NCBI RefSeq assembly: GCF_029263785.1
Contig: NZ_JAJUFE010000002.1
Location: 1-64,000 of the forward strand
Length of the DNA: 64,000 bases
From: Pusillimonas sp.
GTDB lineage: Bacteria; Pseudomonadota; Gammaproteobacteria; Burkholderiales; Burkholderiaceae_B
Direction of reading: 5' to 3'
The translations under genes and the position numbers were made by a program. Shown piece after piece: positions 1 to 8,961 of the stretch (the stretch's first letter is position 1; the number at the start of each line of letters is the position of its first letter). The notes beneath the pieces are model-generated. The model was given only the letters and a program-made list of their open reading frames with translations, did not search any database and had not been told where the DNA came from.

Positions 1-229
1 CAGCGCCTCAATGGGCGTTGCGTTCACCATGAAGGCCCTGGTCATTGTCATCATGGGCGGAGTCGGCAATGTCCTGGGCTGCCTGCTTGCCGGCATGCTG
101 CTGGGCATTGTTGAAACCCTGGTGTCGCGGTTTATCGATCCGGGCCTGACCATGGCGGCCACTTTCACCATCTTTCTGCTTGTGTTGCTTCTGCGCCCAC
201 AAGGCATTTTCGGGAGGGCTACCCGATGA
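1..229 (+). CDS. livH: LivH-type ABC permease, C-terminal part (5' end outside window)
   Basis: This is the last 75 or so codons of a branched-chain amino acid type (HAAT family) inner-membrane permease; the start lies upstream of base 1. The visible part is hydrophobic and contains the LivH C-terminal signature MGGVGNVLG followed by a final membrane segment ending in RPQGIFGR. Its stop codon overlaps the start of livM by four bases (ATGA at 226-229), so the two permease subunits are translationally coupled. The substrate cannot be read from this piece: Liv-type systems carry amino acids, amides, urea and aromatic acids. Confidence 0.93.
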   Translation, partial: SASMGVAFTMKALVIVIMGGVGNVLGCLLAGMLLGIVETLVSRFIDPGLTMAATFTIFLLVLLLRPQGIFGRATR

Positions 230-1176
230 AGCAATCCGCGCTTTCCCCTGGCTTTATCCTGGTTGCCATCGCCTTGGCAATCGTGGCGGCGCTGCCATTT
301 TTCTTTCAAAGCGCCTACTTCATCTCTTATTCGATCAACGTCCTTCAGTACGGCGTCCTGGCTACTGCCTGGACGCTCTTCTCCGGGCCCACGCGGTATA
401 TCTCGCTGGCCACTACCGCTTTCTTTGGCATCGGCGCCTACACGGTGGCGGTTCTGTCCGAAACCCTGCCCTGGTTTGCCGTACTTGGGGTGGCCGGCCT
501 CATCGGCATCGTTCTGGCACTAGTCGTGGGCCTGTCCACCTTGCGACTGTCCGGCGTGCACTTTGTCATATTCACGTTTGGCCTGGCAGAGCTCATTCGT
601 CAGCTGGTTACCTGGTATGAAGTCAATATCACACGCGTCATTGGCCGATATATTTTCCTGGATATCACCCAGGAACAAATCTATTGGCAACTGGTGGCCT
701 TACTGGCTCTAGTTCTTCTGACTGCCTGGATCATCCAGCGCTCACGACTTGGCCTGGCGCTTCGGGTCATTGGCGAAGATGAACTCGTGGCCCGCCACCT
801 GGGCATGAATACCACCAAGGCAAAGGTTTCGCTGTTTGTCATCAGCGCCACCTTCATGACCCTGGTCGGTGCCATCATGTCGCCACGCTGGACATACATT
901 GATCCGGGTATCGTGTTCAATCCCACCGTGTCCTTTCAGGTGCTCATCATGGCGTTGCTGGGGGGTGTCGGCCATATCCTGGGCCCGCTTGCCGGTGTCA
1001 TTCCCCTGACGGCGCTCTTCGAAGTACTGTCGGCCAAGTTTCCAAACCACTTCTCTATCTTGCTTGGTGCGGCTTTCCTCATCATCGTCTACCTTGTGCC
1101 AAACGGCATTGCCGACGTCCTGCGCAAGGGTGTGCGTCCGCGACGGCGCAAACCATCGACAAAGGCTGCGACATGA
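226..1176 (+). CDS. livM: LivM-type ABC permease
   Basis: Second permease subunit of the same Liv-type importer, 316 residues, normal for LivM. It has many hydrophobic segments from residue 10 on, the cytoplasmic coupling loop around ARHLGMNTTKAK (about residues 189-200), and the C-terminal LLGGVGHILGPLAG motif typical of the family. It starts on the ATG that overlaps the livH stop and itself ends in an ATGA overlap with livG, giving a tightly coupled operon. The very C-terminus is basic (RKGVRPRRRK). No binding-protein gene is visible; it should lie upstream of the window. Confidence 0.93.
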   Translation: MKQSALSPGFILVAIALAIVAALPFFFQSAYFISYSINVLQYGVLATAWTLFSGPTRYISLATTAFFGIGAYTVAVLSETLPWFAVLGVAGLIGIVLALVVGLSTLRLSGVHFVIFTFGLAELIRQLVTWYEVNITRVIGRYIFLDITQEQIYWQLVALLALVLLTAWIIQRSRLGLALRVIGEDELVARHLGMNTTKAKVSLFVISATFMTLVGAIMSPRWTYIDPGIVFNPTVSFQVLIMALLGGVGHILGPLAGVIPLTALFEVLSAKFPNHFSILLGAAFLIIVYLVPNGIADVLRKGVRPRRRKPSTKAAT

Positions 1177-1898
1177 CCTTGCTAACCATAGAAAACCTGC
1201 GAAAGTCGTTTGGCGGCCTGAAGGCAGTGGATGGACTCAGCTTTAGCGTCCAGCAAGGTGAGGTCCTGGGCCTGCTTGGTCCAAACGGGTCCGGCAAGAC
1301 CACTGCCATGAACCTGGTGTCGGGCGCATTAAAGGCCGATTCAGGTAGCGTCCGCCTGGGGTCCCACGAACTGGTCGGCCTGCCTTCGTACAAAATCGCC
1401 CGACTGGGCGTGGCCCGCACCTTCCAGCTCGTCCGTGTATTGGGAGGCATGACCTGCAGTGAAAATGTACAGGCCGGCATGGCCTTTCGGGCCGAACCCT
1501 CGTTTGGCAGCGACGCTGCTCGCGAGGCCTTGCAGCTGCTTGAGCTGGTCGGCCTGCGCCACGCTGCCGATATCCCGGCCGGTGACATGACCTACATCGA
1601 CCAGAAACGTCTTGAACTGGCTCGCGCCTTGGCCCTCCAGCCAAAGCTCTTACTTCTGGACGAATGGCTGGCGGGGCTCAATCCCACCGAACTCCAAGTT
1701 GGCATAGAACTCATCCGGCAATTGCGTGCCCAAGGTCTTACCGTGATTCTCATCGAGCATGTCATGGACGCCGTCCGTTCACTTTGCGACCGTTGTGTCG
1801 TGATGTTTGCAGGCGCCAAGCTTGCCGAAGGCGAGACCTCGCAAGTTCTTTCCCAAGAAGAAGTCATTACCGCTTACCTTGGAGCCCCCCATGCTTGA
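1173..1898 (+). CDS. livG: LivG-type ABC transporter ATPase
   Basis: ATP-binding subunit, 241 residues. Walker A is GPNGSGKTT at residues 36-44, and Walker B lies in LLLLDEWLAGLNP, where the usual DEP is DEW. The signature region reads MTYIDQKRLELARAL, without the glycine of a classical LSGGQ, a degeneration common in LivG-like subunits. The switch histidine is in LIEHVMD. It overlaps livM by four bases and livF by eight. It should sit on the cytoplasmic face and drive uptake together with LivF. The substrate is unknown. Confidence 0.92.
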   Translation: MTLLTIENLRKSFGGLKAVDGLSFSVQQGEVLGLLGPNGSGKTTAMNLVSGALKADSGSVRLGSHELVGLPSYKIARLGVARTFQLVRVLGGMTCSENVQAGMAFRAEPSFGSDAAREALQLLELVGLRHAADIPAGDMTYIDQKRLELARALALQPKLLLLDEWLAGLNPTELQVGIELIRQLRAQGLTVILIEHVMDAVRSLCDRCVVMFAGAKLAEGETSQVLSQEEVITAYLGAPHA

Positions 1899-2604
1899 AG
1901 TCAAACAGTTGTCGGTCCGATACGGCAAGCATCTGGCGCTGGATAACGTCGCCTTGCGAGTTGAACAAAAAGAGATCGTCGTCATGCTGGGTGCCAATGG
2001 CGCCGGCAAATCTTCCATGTTGCGAGCCCTTGGCGGCATGTTGCGGCCTCAAGCCGGCGCCTCCGCGACGCTCGAGGGCACCGACCTGTTCAGTCTGGCG
2101 CCGCATCATCTTGTCGAGCATGGCCTGGCGGTCGTGCCCGAAGGTCGCGGCGTCTTTGTTGAGCTAACTGTGCGCGACAATCTCAAGCTCGGAGCGCTGA
2201 ACAAGCGCGCACGCGCCACCGAAACCCAGAACCTGGCGCGGGTCATCGAATTGTTTCCCCGTCTTGGCGAACGGCTTGACCAGCGTGTGGGCACCATGAG
2301 TGGCGGTGAACAGCAAATGGTCGCAGTGGGACGTGCGATTATGTCGGCCCCCAAGATCCTGCTGCTCGACGAACCGTCCCTGGGGCTTTCACCCTTGATG
2401 TGTCAGGAACTGTTCCGGGCGATCGAACGCATACGCGAGCTTGGAGTCGGAGTGCTGATGGTAGAACAGAACGCCAACCTGAGCCTGGCGATTTCAGACC
2501 GCGGATACCTTATAGAAACCGGACGCATTGTGGGCGAAGGCAGCGCCTCCCAGTTGCGCGACGACCCGGCGGTCCAGCGCGCCTACCTGGGGTCGCAGCA
2601 TTAG
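1891..2604 (+). CDS. livF: LivF-type ABC transporter ATPase
   Basis: Second ATPase of the importer, 237 residues from the ATG at 1891. A longer in-frame reading back to 1807 exists, but it would run deep inside livG and add a basic tail not seen in the family. Walker A is GANGAGKSS at residues 34-42, the signature is MSGGEQQM, and Walker B is in ILLLDEPSLGLSP. The ATG lies inside the last codons of livG, so the two are coupled. It is the last gene of this operon; the next gene starts about 80 bases later. Confidence 0.93.
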   Translation: MLEVKQLSVRYGKHLALDNVALRVEQKEIVVMLGANGAGKSSMLRALGGMLRPQAGASATLEGTDLFSLAPHHLVEHGLAVVPEGRGVFVELTVRDNLKLGALNKRARATETQNLARVIELFPRLGERLDQRVGTMSGGEQQMVAVGRAIMSAPKILLLDEPSLGLSPLMCQELFRAIERIRELGVGVLMVEQNANLSLAISDRGYLIETGRIVGEGSASQLRDDPAVQRAYLGSQH

Positions 2605-2686
2605 GGGTCAGCCAGCTTCAACAGGCCAGTAGCCTGCCCCGCTGAATGTTAATCTAGGCCGTTCTCCAATTTTGCGTCTCTCTGAT

Positions 2687-3274
2687 ATGGCCGACGAAGC
2701 CTCTTTGCATCTGATCGAAACCCAGGTTCAGACCGAAACCGTATACGACGGCAACTTCCTCGAGGTGCGCCGCGACGTAGTTCGCCTGCCCAATGGCAGA
2801 AGCAGCCAACGCGAGTATGTAGTTCACCCTGGAGCCGTTGTCGTCATTCCGCTATTGGACGACGGACGCGTATTGATGGAGCGACAATACCGCTACCCGG
2901 TAGGCATGATCATGACGGAATTTCCTGCAGGCAAGCTCGACCCGGGCGAAGACCCTTTCGACTGCGCGCGCCGAGAACTTCTGGAAGAAACCGGCTATAC
3001 CGCAAGCCAATGGGCCTACGCCGGCCACCTTCATCTGGCCATTGCCTATTCAACCGAAATCATTCACATATTTTTTGCAAAAGGCCTGATCCAGGGTCGA
3101 CAGCAGCTGGATAGTGACGAATTTCTCGACGTCATCACCCTGCCGGTTGAAGAGCTTGTGCAGCAATGTCGCGAAGGCCAGGTAACCGATGCGAAGACTC
3201 TCACCTGTACGCTGTGGCTGCAAAATGTCCTGTCAGGAGCCTGGCAAGTCGATTGGCGCGATGTAAACGCATGA
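2687..3274 (+). CDS. nudF: Nudix hydrolase, ADP-ribose pyrophosphatase type
   Basis: A 195-residue Nudix protein with a complete Nudix box at about residues 82-104 (GX5EX7REUXEEXGU: G82, E88, REL at 96-98, EE at 100-101). Length and the REYVVHPGAVVVIPLL stretch in front of the box match ADP-ribose diphosphatases of the NudF/TrgB group, which cleave ADP-ribose to AMP and ribose 5-phosphate. I chose ATG 2687; a TTG five codons upstream (2672) is also possible. It stands alone between livF and ppiC. The exact substrate is inferred from the family. Confidence 0.85.
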   Translation: MADEASLHLIETQVQTETVYDGNFLEVRRDVVRLPNGRSSQREYVVHPGAVVVIPLLDDGRVLMERQYRYPVGMIMTEFPAGKLDPGEDPFDCARRELLEETGYTASQWAYAGHLHLAIAYSTEIIHIFFAKGLIQGRQQLDSDEFLDVITLPVEELVQQCREGQVTDAKTLTCTLWLQNVLSGAWQVDWRDVNA

Positions 3275-3385
3275 AACCAAATTAAGCCGGCACACACCCC
3301 TTCGGCAAAGTGCGTTACTCTGTCAAGACATTGGTCAGCTCTTGCGCTTTCCACACTCCATCAACGATTTCAGGAGCAAACTAAC

Positions 3386-3667
3386 ATGGCTCAAGCCTCA
3401 GCCCGTCACATCCTTGTCAGTACCGAAGAAAAAGCCAACGAGCTCAAGACCGCCATCCAGAACGGCGCAGACTTCGGCGAGGTTGCCAAGGAAAATTCCA
3501 GCTGCCCCTCCAGCCGCGACGGCGGCAACCTGGGCACCTTCGGTCGTGGCCAGATGGTCCCCGAATTTGATCAAGTGGTATTCAGTGCTCCGGTCGGTGA
3601 AGTACAGGGTCCGGTCAAGACTCAGTTCGGTTATCACCTGGTCGAAGTCACCAGTCGTCAAGACTAA
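3386..3667 (+). CDS. ppiC: Parvulin-type peptidyl-prolyl cis-trans isomerase
   Basis: A stand-alone 93-residue parvulin. It begins with ARHILV and contains SSCPSSRDGGNLG and MVPEFDQVVF, and ends with the FGYHLVEV strand. The active-site cysteine (in SSCPS) and the two histidines (in RHIL and GYHL) are all present. There is no signal peptide, so it is likely cytoplasmic, like E. coli PpiC. It has its own upstream gap of 110 bases and is followed by a strong hairpin terminator. Confidence 0.93.
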   Translation: MAQASARHILVSTEEKANELKTAIQNGADFGEVAKENSSCPSSRDGGNLGTFGRGQMVPEFDQVVFSAPVGEVQGPVKTQFGYHLVEVTSRQD

Positions 3668-3684
3668 TTCGAACCATGGTTCGC

Positions 3685-3713
3685 AAAAAAAAGCGCCATC
3701 GGCGCTTTTTTTG
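3685..3713. terminator. Bidirectional intrinsic terminator
   Basis: A run of A is followed by AGCGCC-ATC-GGCGCT and a run of T. It lies 17 bases past the ppiC stop and also past the end of the convergent lipoprotein gene, so it can serve both strands. Confidence 0.85.
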
Positions 3714-3750
3714 TATCTGGCGCAACTCGACGAACGCCGAGCCACACCAC

Positions 3751-3969
3751 TCAATCTATCTCGCGTATGTCGCGCACTTCGGACTTATTGATGCGAGTTT
3801 CGTTACCATCGCGCTCGTAAGTGATGAAATCCTTGTCATCGTCCACGTCGGGACGGTCGCTGGTAACGATGGTCTGACCATCGCGCGTCGTCATTTCATG
3901 CGGCGACGAGCATGCAGCAAGCATGCCTGCAAGAGAGACAGAAGCGGCGAGCAAAAAATATCTGTTCAT
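3751..3969 (-). CDS. Small YgdI/YgdR-type lipoprotein
   Basis: A 72-residue protein with a lipoprotein signal peptide: a short basic start, a hydrophobic core and lipobox LAAC with the acylated Cys near residue 20. The mature part (TTRDGQTIVTSDRP, then ITYERDGNETRINKSEV) matches the small SH3-like YgdI/YgdR lipoproteins (DUF903) of Gram-negative bacteria. The function is not established. It is convergent with ppiC and shares its terminator. Confidence 0.82.
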   Translation of the reverse strand: MNRYFLLAASVSLAGMLAACSSPHEMTTRDGQTIVTSDRPDVDDDKDFITYERDGNETRINKSEVRDIREID

Positions 3970-4076
3970 GGCGGTGATCTCCTGTTTGGTTTTGCCATAA
4001 ACGATTCAGCAAGAGCCTTGCCCACAACTGTTAGCAGAAGTCAGTTCTGAAACAGGGAAATTGACCTGACGTGCGC

Positions 4077-4925
4077 TCAGGAGATTGTGCCGGCCAGCCT
4101 GACCAGCGGATCCTGCCGATAATAGGTAGACAAAAGGGCGTACCAGTCGGGCATGGCTTCGGCCAAAGGCTGTGGTTGAACGAAGAAAGCTTCCGAACTG
4201 ACAGCAAAAAATTCGGCGTGATCCGTCGCGGCGTAGGGATCCAGAGGTAGTGCGTCGTACCAGGGTGCCGCTTCTTCCGATTCAGGATCAACATGATCGG
4301 GAATCGTCGCCTCAACCCGCTCAAGCGCCAGGTTGAAGCCCTCAAACGATTCTTCCAGAACCTGGCGCCAGTGCGCCGGCCTGATGTGGGGATGCGCACC
4401 CAAACTCGGCATGCCATCGGCATCATCGGCGTACAGGTCGAGCTTGTGCGCAAACTCATGAATAACCACGTTCACACCTTCGCTATCCTTGCGCGACAAG
4501 TCATCCCACGACAAAATTACCGGGCCACCTTCCCAGGCTTCGCCGGATGCCTCCATCATGTATTCGTGCACGACCCCCGCTTCATCCTGCTCGCTACGCG
4601 GAATCAGAAAACCACCGGGGTAAACAATGATCTGTGTCCACCCCTCGTACAGGCGGGTGTCCAGATTCAAGATTGGAAGCGAGGCCTGAATGGCGATGGA
4701 CATCATCATGTCATTGTCGACCTCGAGTCCGCCGGCACCACTGAACGACTTGCTTGCCAAAAGCCAGGCGGTTCGTGCTCGCAATGCTGCATCTTCGTCG
4801 ACCGACAAGCCGGCAAGAAACGGCAGCGCCTGTACTGCACGGCGCCAGTCTTGGGGATCGATGCCGGCCAGTGTGCGCTCGACCTCACGCTTGCGCGCGC
4901 CCCGGCCCGCCAGCCATCTGAACAT
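4077..4925 (-). CDS. mtfA: MtfA-type zinc peptidase
   Basis: A 282-residue soluble protein with the gluzincin motif HEFAH at residues 156-160; the third zinc ligand is expected in the later EFFAVSSEAFF stretch. Length and surroundings (VVIHEFAHKLD, DADGMP) match the MtfA/YeeI family, zinc aminopeptidases that in enterobacteria also bind the Mlc repressor. No Mlc or PTS gene is near, so a regulatory role here is open. It is a single gene, divergent from tpm with about 110 bases between the two starts. Confidence 0.88.
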   Translation of the reverse strand: MFRWLAGRGARKREVERTLAGIDPQDWRRAVQALPFLAGLSVDEDAALRARTAWLLASKSFSGAGGLEVDNDMMMSIAIQASLPILNLDTRLYEGWTQIIVYPGGFLIPRSEQDEAGVVHEYMMEASGEAWEGGPVILSWDDLSRKDSEGVNVVIHEFAHKLDLYADDADGMPSLGAHPHIRPAHWRQVLEESFEGFNLALERVEATIPDHVDPESEEAAPWYDALPLDPYAATDHAEFFAVSSEAFFVQPQPLAEAMPDWYALLSTYYRQDPLVRLAGTIS

Positions 4926-5020
4926 GACAATACCAACTGAATGATCGCGATGGTGATACTAACATAGGGGTTGCGGCACATTGCCGTTGTCTAAAATGGC
5001 CCGCTTACCGTCAATATTAA

Positions 5021-5026
5021 AAGGAG
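5021..5026 (+). promoter_or_regulatory. Ribosome binding site fixing the tpm start
   Basis: AAGGAG eight bases before the ATG at 5035. It decides against the upstream TTG at 4981, which would add 18 unrelated residues. Confidence 0.75.
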
Positions 5027-5034
5027 TCGTGACT

Positions 5035-5694
5035 ATGGACCCGGAATTCTGGCTGGGACGTTGGCAAGAGGGGCGAACCAATTTTCATCAGGATCAGGTC
5101 ATGCCCCTGCTCCGCAGGCACTGGGCCGACTTGCAGATCCCGACCGGTTCACAAGTACTGGTACCCCTATGCGGCAAATCGCTGGACATGGCCTGGCTGG
5201 CCGCTCAAGGCTATCGCGTATTGGGGGTGGAGCTGTCTCCGCTGGCGGTTCAGCAGTTCTTCGATGAGCACAACCTTACCCCGCTGACACATGACTCCAG
5301 TCAGGGACGTCACTATGTGGCCGGCGATATCGAGATCATCTGTGGGGATATCTTCAACGTGACTGCGCAAACCCTGTCCAATTGCCGCGGGGTATACGAT
5401 CGGGCCGCACTCATCGCACTTCCCGAGTCGATGCGAGCTGACTATGTCGATCACGTATACAACCAGCTGCCTGAGGGCTGCAAAGGTCTGCTGATTACCT
5501 TGGACTACCCGCAAGAACAAATGAGTGGGCCGCCGTTCTCGGTGCCCGACGCCGAGATACAGGCCCTGTTCAAGGACCGTACCCAGGCACGTGAAGTGGA
5601 GCGGCTGGACATTCTGCAGGATGAAGAAAAATTCAAGGCCAATGGTGTTTCCAGCCTGGACACGGTCGTCTATCAGCTGTACACCGGCCAGTGA
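5035..5694 (+). CDS. tpm: Thiopurine S-methyltransferase
   Basis: A 219-residue class I SAM-dependent methyltransferase of the bacterial TPMT family. It begins [19 protein letters not shown], a TPMT hallmark, and the SAM site is [15 protein letters not shown] followed by the acidic VLGVELS strand. Bacterial Tpm methylates thiopurines and, in pseudomonads, selenite and tellurite. The start is set by the AAGGAG at 5021. Its stop (TGA at 5692-5694) sits inside a GTG that could start the TonB receptor, so the two are probably co-transcribed. Confidence 0.92.
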   Translation: MDPEFWLGRWQEGRTNFHQDQVMPLLRRHWADLQIPTGSQVLVPLCGKSLDMAWLAAQGYRVLGVELSPLAVQQFFDEHNLTPLTHDSSQGRHYVAGDIEIICGDIFNVTAQTLSNCRGVYDRAALIALPESMRADYVDHVYNQLPEGCKGLLITLDYPQEQMSGPPFSVPDAEIQALFKDRTQAREVERLDILQDEEKFKANGVSSLDTVVYQLYTGQ

Positions 5695-5729
5695 ATCTGA
5701 ATTGCCGCCGACAGTGCACGCCGCGAACG

Positions 5730-7838
5730 ATGAGGACAAGCCGTCTGATCGTGCTGGCATGTCTCTGGGCGTCGGCACACAGCGTGGCGGCATCAGCAGC
5801 CAACGAGGCCGTCACGCTAGCCCCTGTCGAAGTCTCCGCCGGGCTTGTGAACAGTCCGATTTTCAGTACGCCTGCGTCGATCGACCTGATAGAGGGCGAA
5901 CAACTTCGCAATGCATCGATGCAGGTCGACCTTTCAGAGCGTCTCGAACACGTGCCGGGACTGCTTATACGCAATCGTCATAACTACGCGCAAGACCTGC
6001 AGTTGTCGATTCGGGGTTTCGGGGCCCGCTCCACTTTCGGCGTGCGGGGTGTGCGGCTATACGTCGACGGCATACCGGCGACGATGCCCGACGGCCAGGG
6101 ACAGACTTCGAATATCGACATTGCTTCGGTCGACCACATTGAAGTACTTCGGGGACCCTTTTCGGCGCTGTATGGCAATTCGTCTGGTGGCGTCGTTCAG
6201 GTATTCACCCGCCCTGGCGATGCACCAGCTTCACTTGGCGCCACATTTACCGCCGGCAGCGAAAATCAGCGAAAACTCGGGATAGTTGCGGATGGCGCCA
6301 CTGCCGACGAGTCGTTTCGCTATCTTCTTAGCGTAAACCGCTACCAGACTGACGGCTACCGCACTCAAAGCGCCGCACGCAAGGACACCAGCAATGCTCG
6401 CCTGGATTTCCAGGTGAATGACCGCCATTCGCTGAGAATCGTGGCGAACTGGGTCGACCTGCGGGCTGACGACCCACAGGGGCTGACCTACGACGAAGCG
6501 ATGAGCGCCCCTCGCCAAGCCGCTCCAAACGCGCTGGCCTACGACACGCGCAAGTCCGTTCGACAGACACAAGCCGGCATCGTACAGAAATTCCTCCCCA
6601 ACCCCGACAACGAGCTGCGCTTGAGCGCCTATTTTGGCAAACGAAAGACCCTGCAGTTCCTGGGCATTCCAAGACAAGCTCAGCTGCCACCGGGTCATTC
6701 GGGCGGGGTCGTGGACCTGACTCGCGACTACTCCGGCGTGGACATGCGCTGGACCACCCGTCTTCGATTGTCGGGGCGCCCGTTTACCCTGGCCGCCGGA
6801 CTCGCCTTCGATACGCTTGTCGAAAACCGACAGGGATATGAAAACTTCGTGGGTGAAGAGTTGGGCGTCAAGGGCGCAAAGCGGCGCGACGAAGTCAACA
6901 AGCTGCGCAGTACTGATCCGTATTTACAGGCATCGTGGGAATTGACCGAGCGATGGTTGCTGGAGGCGGGTGCCCGACATAGCGACATACGATTCCGCTC
7001 TGTGGACCATTACATAGCTGCCGGCAATGGCGACGACGGCGGCAGCGTCCGCTATCGCAAGCTGCTCCCGGTCGGCGCCATACAGTTTCGTGCCACCGAG
7101 AACATCAACCTCTACCTGACCGCAGGCAAAGGCTTCGAGACACCGACCTTCAATGAAATTTCGTATCGACCCGATGCCACACCTGGGCTCAACCTGGAAC
7201 TAGCTCCCTCTACCAGTACCAGTATCGAGACCGGCGCCAAGGTACGCCTCGAAAACAGCATGCTTGCCGCCGCCGTGTTTCAGACCCGCAGTGACAATGA
7301 AATTGTGGCGGCCCGTTCCCAGGACGGCAGGAGCAGCTACCGAAACGCCGGACGCAGCCGAAGAACCGGTTTCGAGCTGGGCTGGTCAGGTAGCTGGAAG
7401 CAGCGCGGAAAATGGATGCTCTCGTATACCTGGCTGGATGCACGATACACGGACGACCTTGCTGCCGACTTCCCCGGAGGCGACGTCATACAGTCGGGCA
7501 ATCGCATCCCGGGAGTCGCCAGGCAGAATGCCTACGCGTCGATAAGCTGGGAGCCGCCGACCGGATGGCGGGCCGGCCTGGAAAGTCGTGTTGTCGGACG
7601 GGTCATGGCCAATGACGCGAACTCTGCGGCGGCGGCAGGGTATTTCACCGCCTCTATTTTTGCCGGTCATGTCTGGAAGGTGGACACATGGAAAATTGAG
7701 CTGTTCGCCCGCGTGGACAACCTGCTTGACCGTCGCTACATGGGCTCGCTGATAGTCAACGCGGGGCAAGGTCGATATTTTGAGCCCGCGCCGGGTCGCA
7801 ACTGGACGGCAGGCGTGGGCATCACTCACGGGTTCTAA
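5730..7838 (+). CDS. TonB-dependent outer-membrane receptor
   Basis: From ATG 5730 this is 702 residues with a clear signal peptide (RTSRLIVLACLWASAHSVAA). The plug domain follows (LRNASMQVDLSERLEHVPG, SIRGFGAR, VDGIPATMPDG, IEVLRGPFSALYG), then a beta-barrel ending in a terminal Phe, as expected for BAM insertion. A GTG at 5691 overlapping the tpm stop gives 13 more residues but a worse signal sequence. The family imports ferric siderophores, other metal chelates or cobalamin through TonB-ExbBD. There is no sigma/anti-sigma pair or siderophore gene here, so the ligand is unknown. It directly follows tpm. Confidence 0.9.
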   Translation: MRTSRLIVLACLWASAHSVAASAANEAVTLAPVEVSAGLVNSPIFSTPASIDLIEGEQLRNASMQVDLSERLEHVPGLLIRNRHNYAQDLQLSIRGFGARSTFGVRGVRLYVDGIPATMPDGQGQTSNIDIASVDHIEVLRGPFSALYGNSSGGVVQVFTRPGDAPASLGATFTAGSENQRKLGIVADGATADESFRYLLSVNRYQTDGYRTQSAARKDTSNARLDFQVNDRHSLRIVANWVDLRADDPQGLTYDEAMSAPRQAAPNALAYDTRKSVRQTQAGIVQKFLPNPDNELRLSAYFGKRKTLQFLGIPRQAQLPPGHSGGVVDLTRDYSGVDMRWTTRLRLSGRPFTLAAGLAFDTLVENRQGYENFVGEELGVKGAKRRDEVNKLRSTDPYLQASWELTERWLLEAGARHSDIRFRSVDHYIAAGNGDDGGSVRYRKLLPVGAIQFRATENINLYLTAGKGFETPTFNEISYRPDATPGLNLELAPSTSTSIETGAKVRLENSMLAAAVFQTRSDNEIVAARSQDGRSSYRNAGRSRRTGFELGWSGSWKQRGKWMLSYTWLDARYTDDLAADFPGGDVIQSGNRIPGVARQNAYASISWEPPTGWRAGLESRVVGRVMANDANSAAAAGYFTASIFAGHVWKVDTWKIELFARVDNLLDRRYMGSLIVNAGQGRYFEPAPGRNWTAGVGITHGF

Positions 7839-7915
7839 CGCCTGCAGCTCTGTACTCAACCATCCCCCCTCATTTACCATGGCGGCTAGGCCAACACTCA
7901 CCCCCGGAGAAATGC

Positions 7916-8854
7916 ATGATCATCGGTTCACAAGACGATGTGACCAAAGCAGTACTGGAAGAGGTTGCACGCGCATCCGACCCACGGTTCAAGGAATTGT
8001 TATCGGCCGCCGTCCGCCATTTGCACGACTTTGCCCGGGAAACCAGGCTGACCGAAGCCGAATTCCACAAGATCTGTGGCTATATTGCCAAGCTGGGGCA
8101 ACTTACGACGCCTTCACATAACGAGGTGGTGCTGGTAGCCGGCTCTCTGGGCCTTTCATCTCTGGTATGCCTTCTCAATAATGGCGATCAGGGGCAAACC
8201 GAAACTACTGCCAACCTCATGGGCCCGTTCTGGCGTATGAATTCGCCTTCGGTAGAGAACGGAGGCTCGATCTTGCGGTCGGAAACCGCCGGCGAGCCAG
8301 TATTTGTGGACGCCTGGGTGCGCGATCGCGACGGCAAACCCGTTGCAGGTGCCGAAGTCGACGTCTGGCAGGCCTCCGGCGAGGGCTTTTACGAAAACCA
8401 GGACCCCACGCAGGCTGATATGAATTTGCGGGGCAAGTTCACCACCGATGACCAAGGCCACATCTGGTTTCGTACCATCAAGCCACAAGGCTATCCCATA
8501 CCTGTTTCAGGTGTGGCAGGCGAACTGCTTCGCGCACAGGGCCGACACAATATGCGCCCTGCGCACATTCACTTCATGATTTACAAGCCCGGCTACAAGA
8601 CCCAGTTTTCTCAGGTGTATTCCTCGGACGACCCGCATCTTGAAACCGATGTTCAGTTTGGTGTAACCCGCGCTCTGGTCGCAGATTACGAGTGCCACAC
8701 CGAACCGGCGCCAGACCCTGCCGTAACAGGTACCTGGTACTCGCTGGAGCGGCACTTCATTATTGAGCCGGGGGATGCCATGCTTCCAAACCCGCCCATT
8801 ACGGGCAAGGCGTCAGGCGAGCGCCCCGTGCGGACGGTGCTGGCACGCTCGTAA
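7916..8854 (+). CDS. Intradiol ring-cleavage dioxygenase (catechol/hydroxyquinol 1,2-dioxygenase family)
   Basis: A 312-residue non-haem Fe(III) dioxygenase. The four iron ligands are visible: Tyr159 (GEGFYENQ), Tyr193 (QGYPIP), His217 and His219 (RPAHIHF). The N-terminal helical dimerisation domain (residues 1-100) is of the catechol/hydroxyquinol 1,2-dioxygenase type rather than the protocatechuate 3,4-dioxygenase type. It would open catechol, a chlorocatechol or hydroxyquinol to the muconate or maleylacetate level. GGAGA five bases before ATG 7916 supports the start. No maleylacetate reductase or muconate cycloisomerase gene is adjacent, so the substrate is unresolved. Confidence 0.9.
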   Translation: MIIGSQDDVTKAVLEEVARASDPRFKELLSAAVRHLHDFARETRLTEAEFHKICGYIAKLGQLTTPSHNEVVLVAGSLGLSSLVCLLNNGDQGQTETTANLMGPFWRMNSPSVENGGSILRSETAGEPVFVDAWVRDRDGKPVAGAEVDVWQASGEGFYENQDPTQADMNLRGKFTTDDQGHIWFRTIKPQGYPIPVSGVAGELLRAQGRHNMRPAHIHFMIYKPGYKTQFSQVYSSDDPHLETDVQFGVTRALVADYECHTEPAPDPAVTGTWYSLERHFIIEPGDAMLPNPPITGKASGERPVRTVLARS

Positions 8855-8920
8855 CCACCACATCTGGATGTTTCGGGCGGAAGATCACATTCAGTCCAAC
8901 TGCAGTCGGACCGGAAAACG

Positions 8921-8948
8921 CCGTGCGCGTCGACTTAAGCGCGCACGG
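8921..8948 (-). terminator. Hairpin at the 3' end of pagL, possible terminator
   Basis: A perfect 9-bp stem CCGTGCGCG/CGCGCACGG with a 10-base loop lies just past the pagL stop. Read on the minus strand it is followed by CGTTTTCC, only a weak U-run, so termination is uncertain. It may also end the dioxygenase transcript. Confidence 0.45.
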
Positions 8949-8961
8949 GGCATTACGGCGC

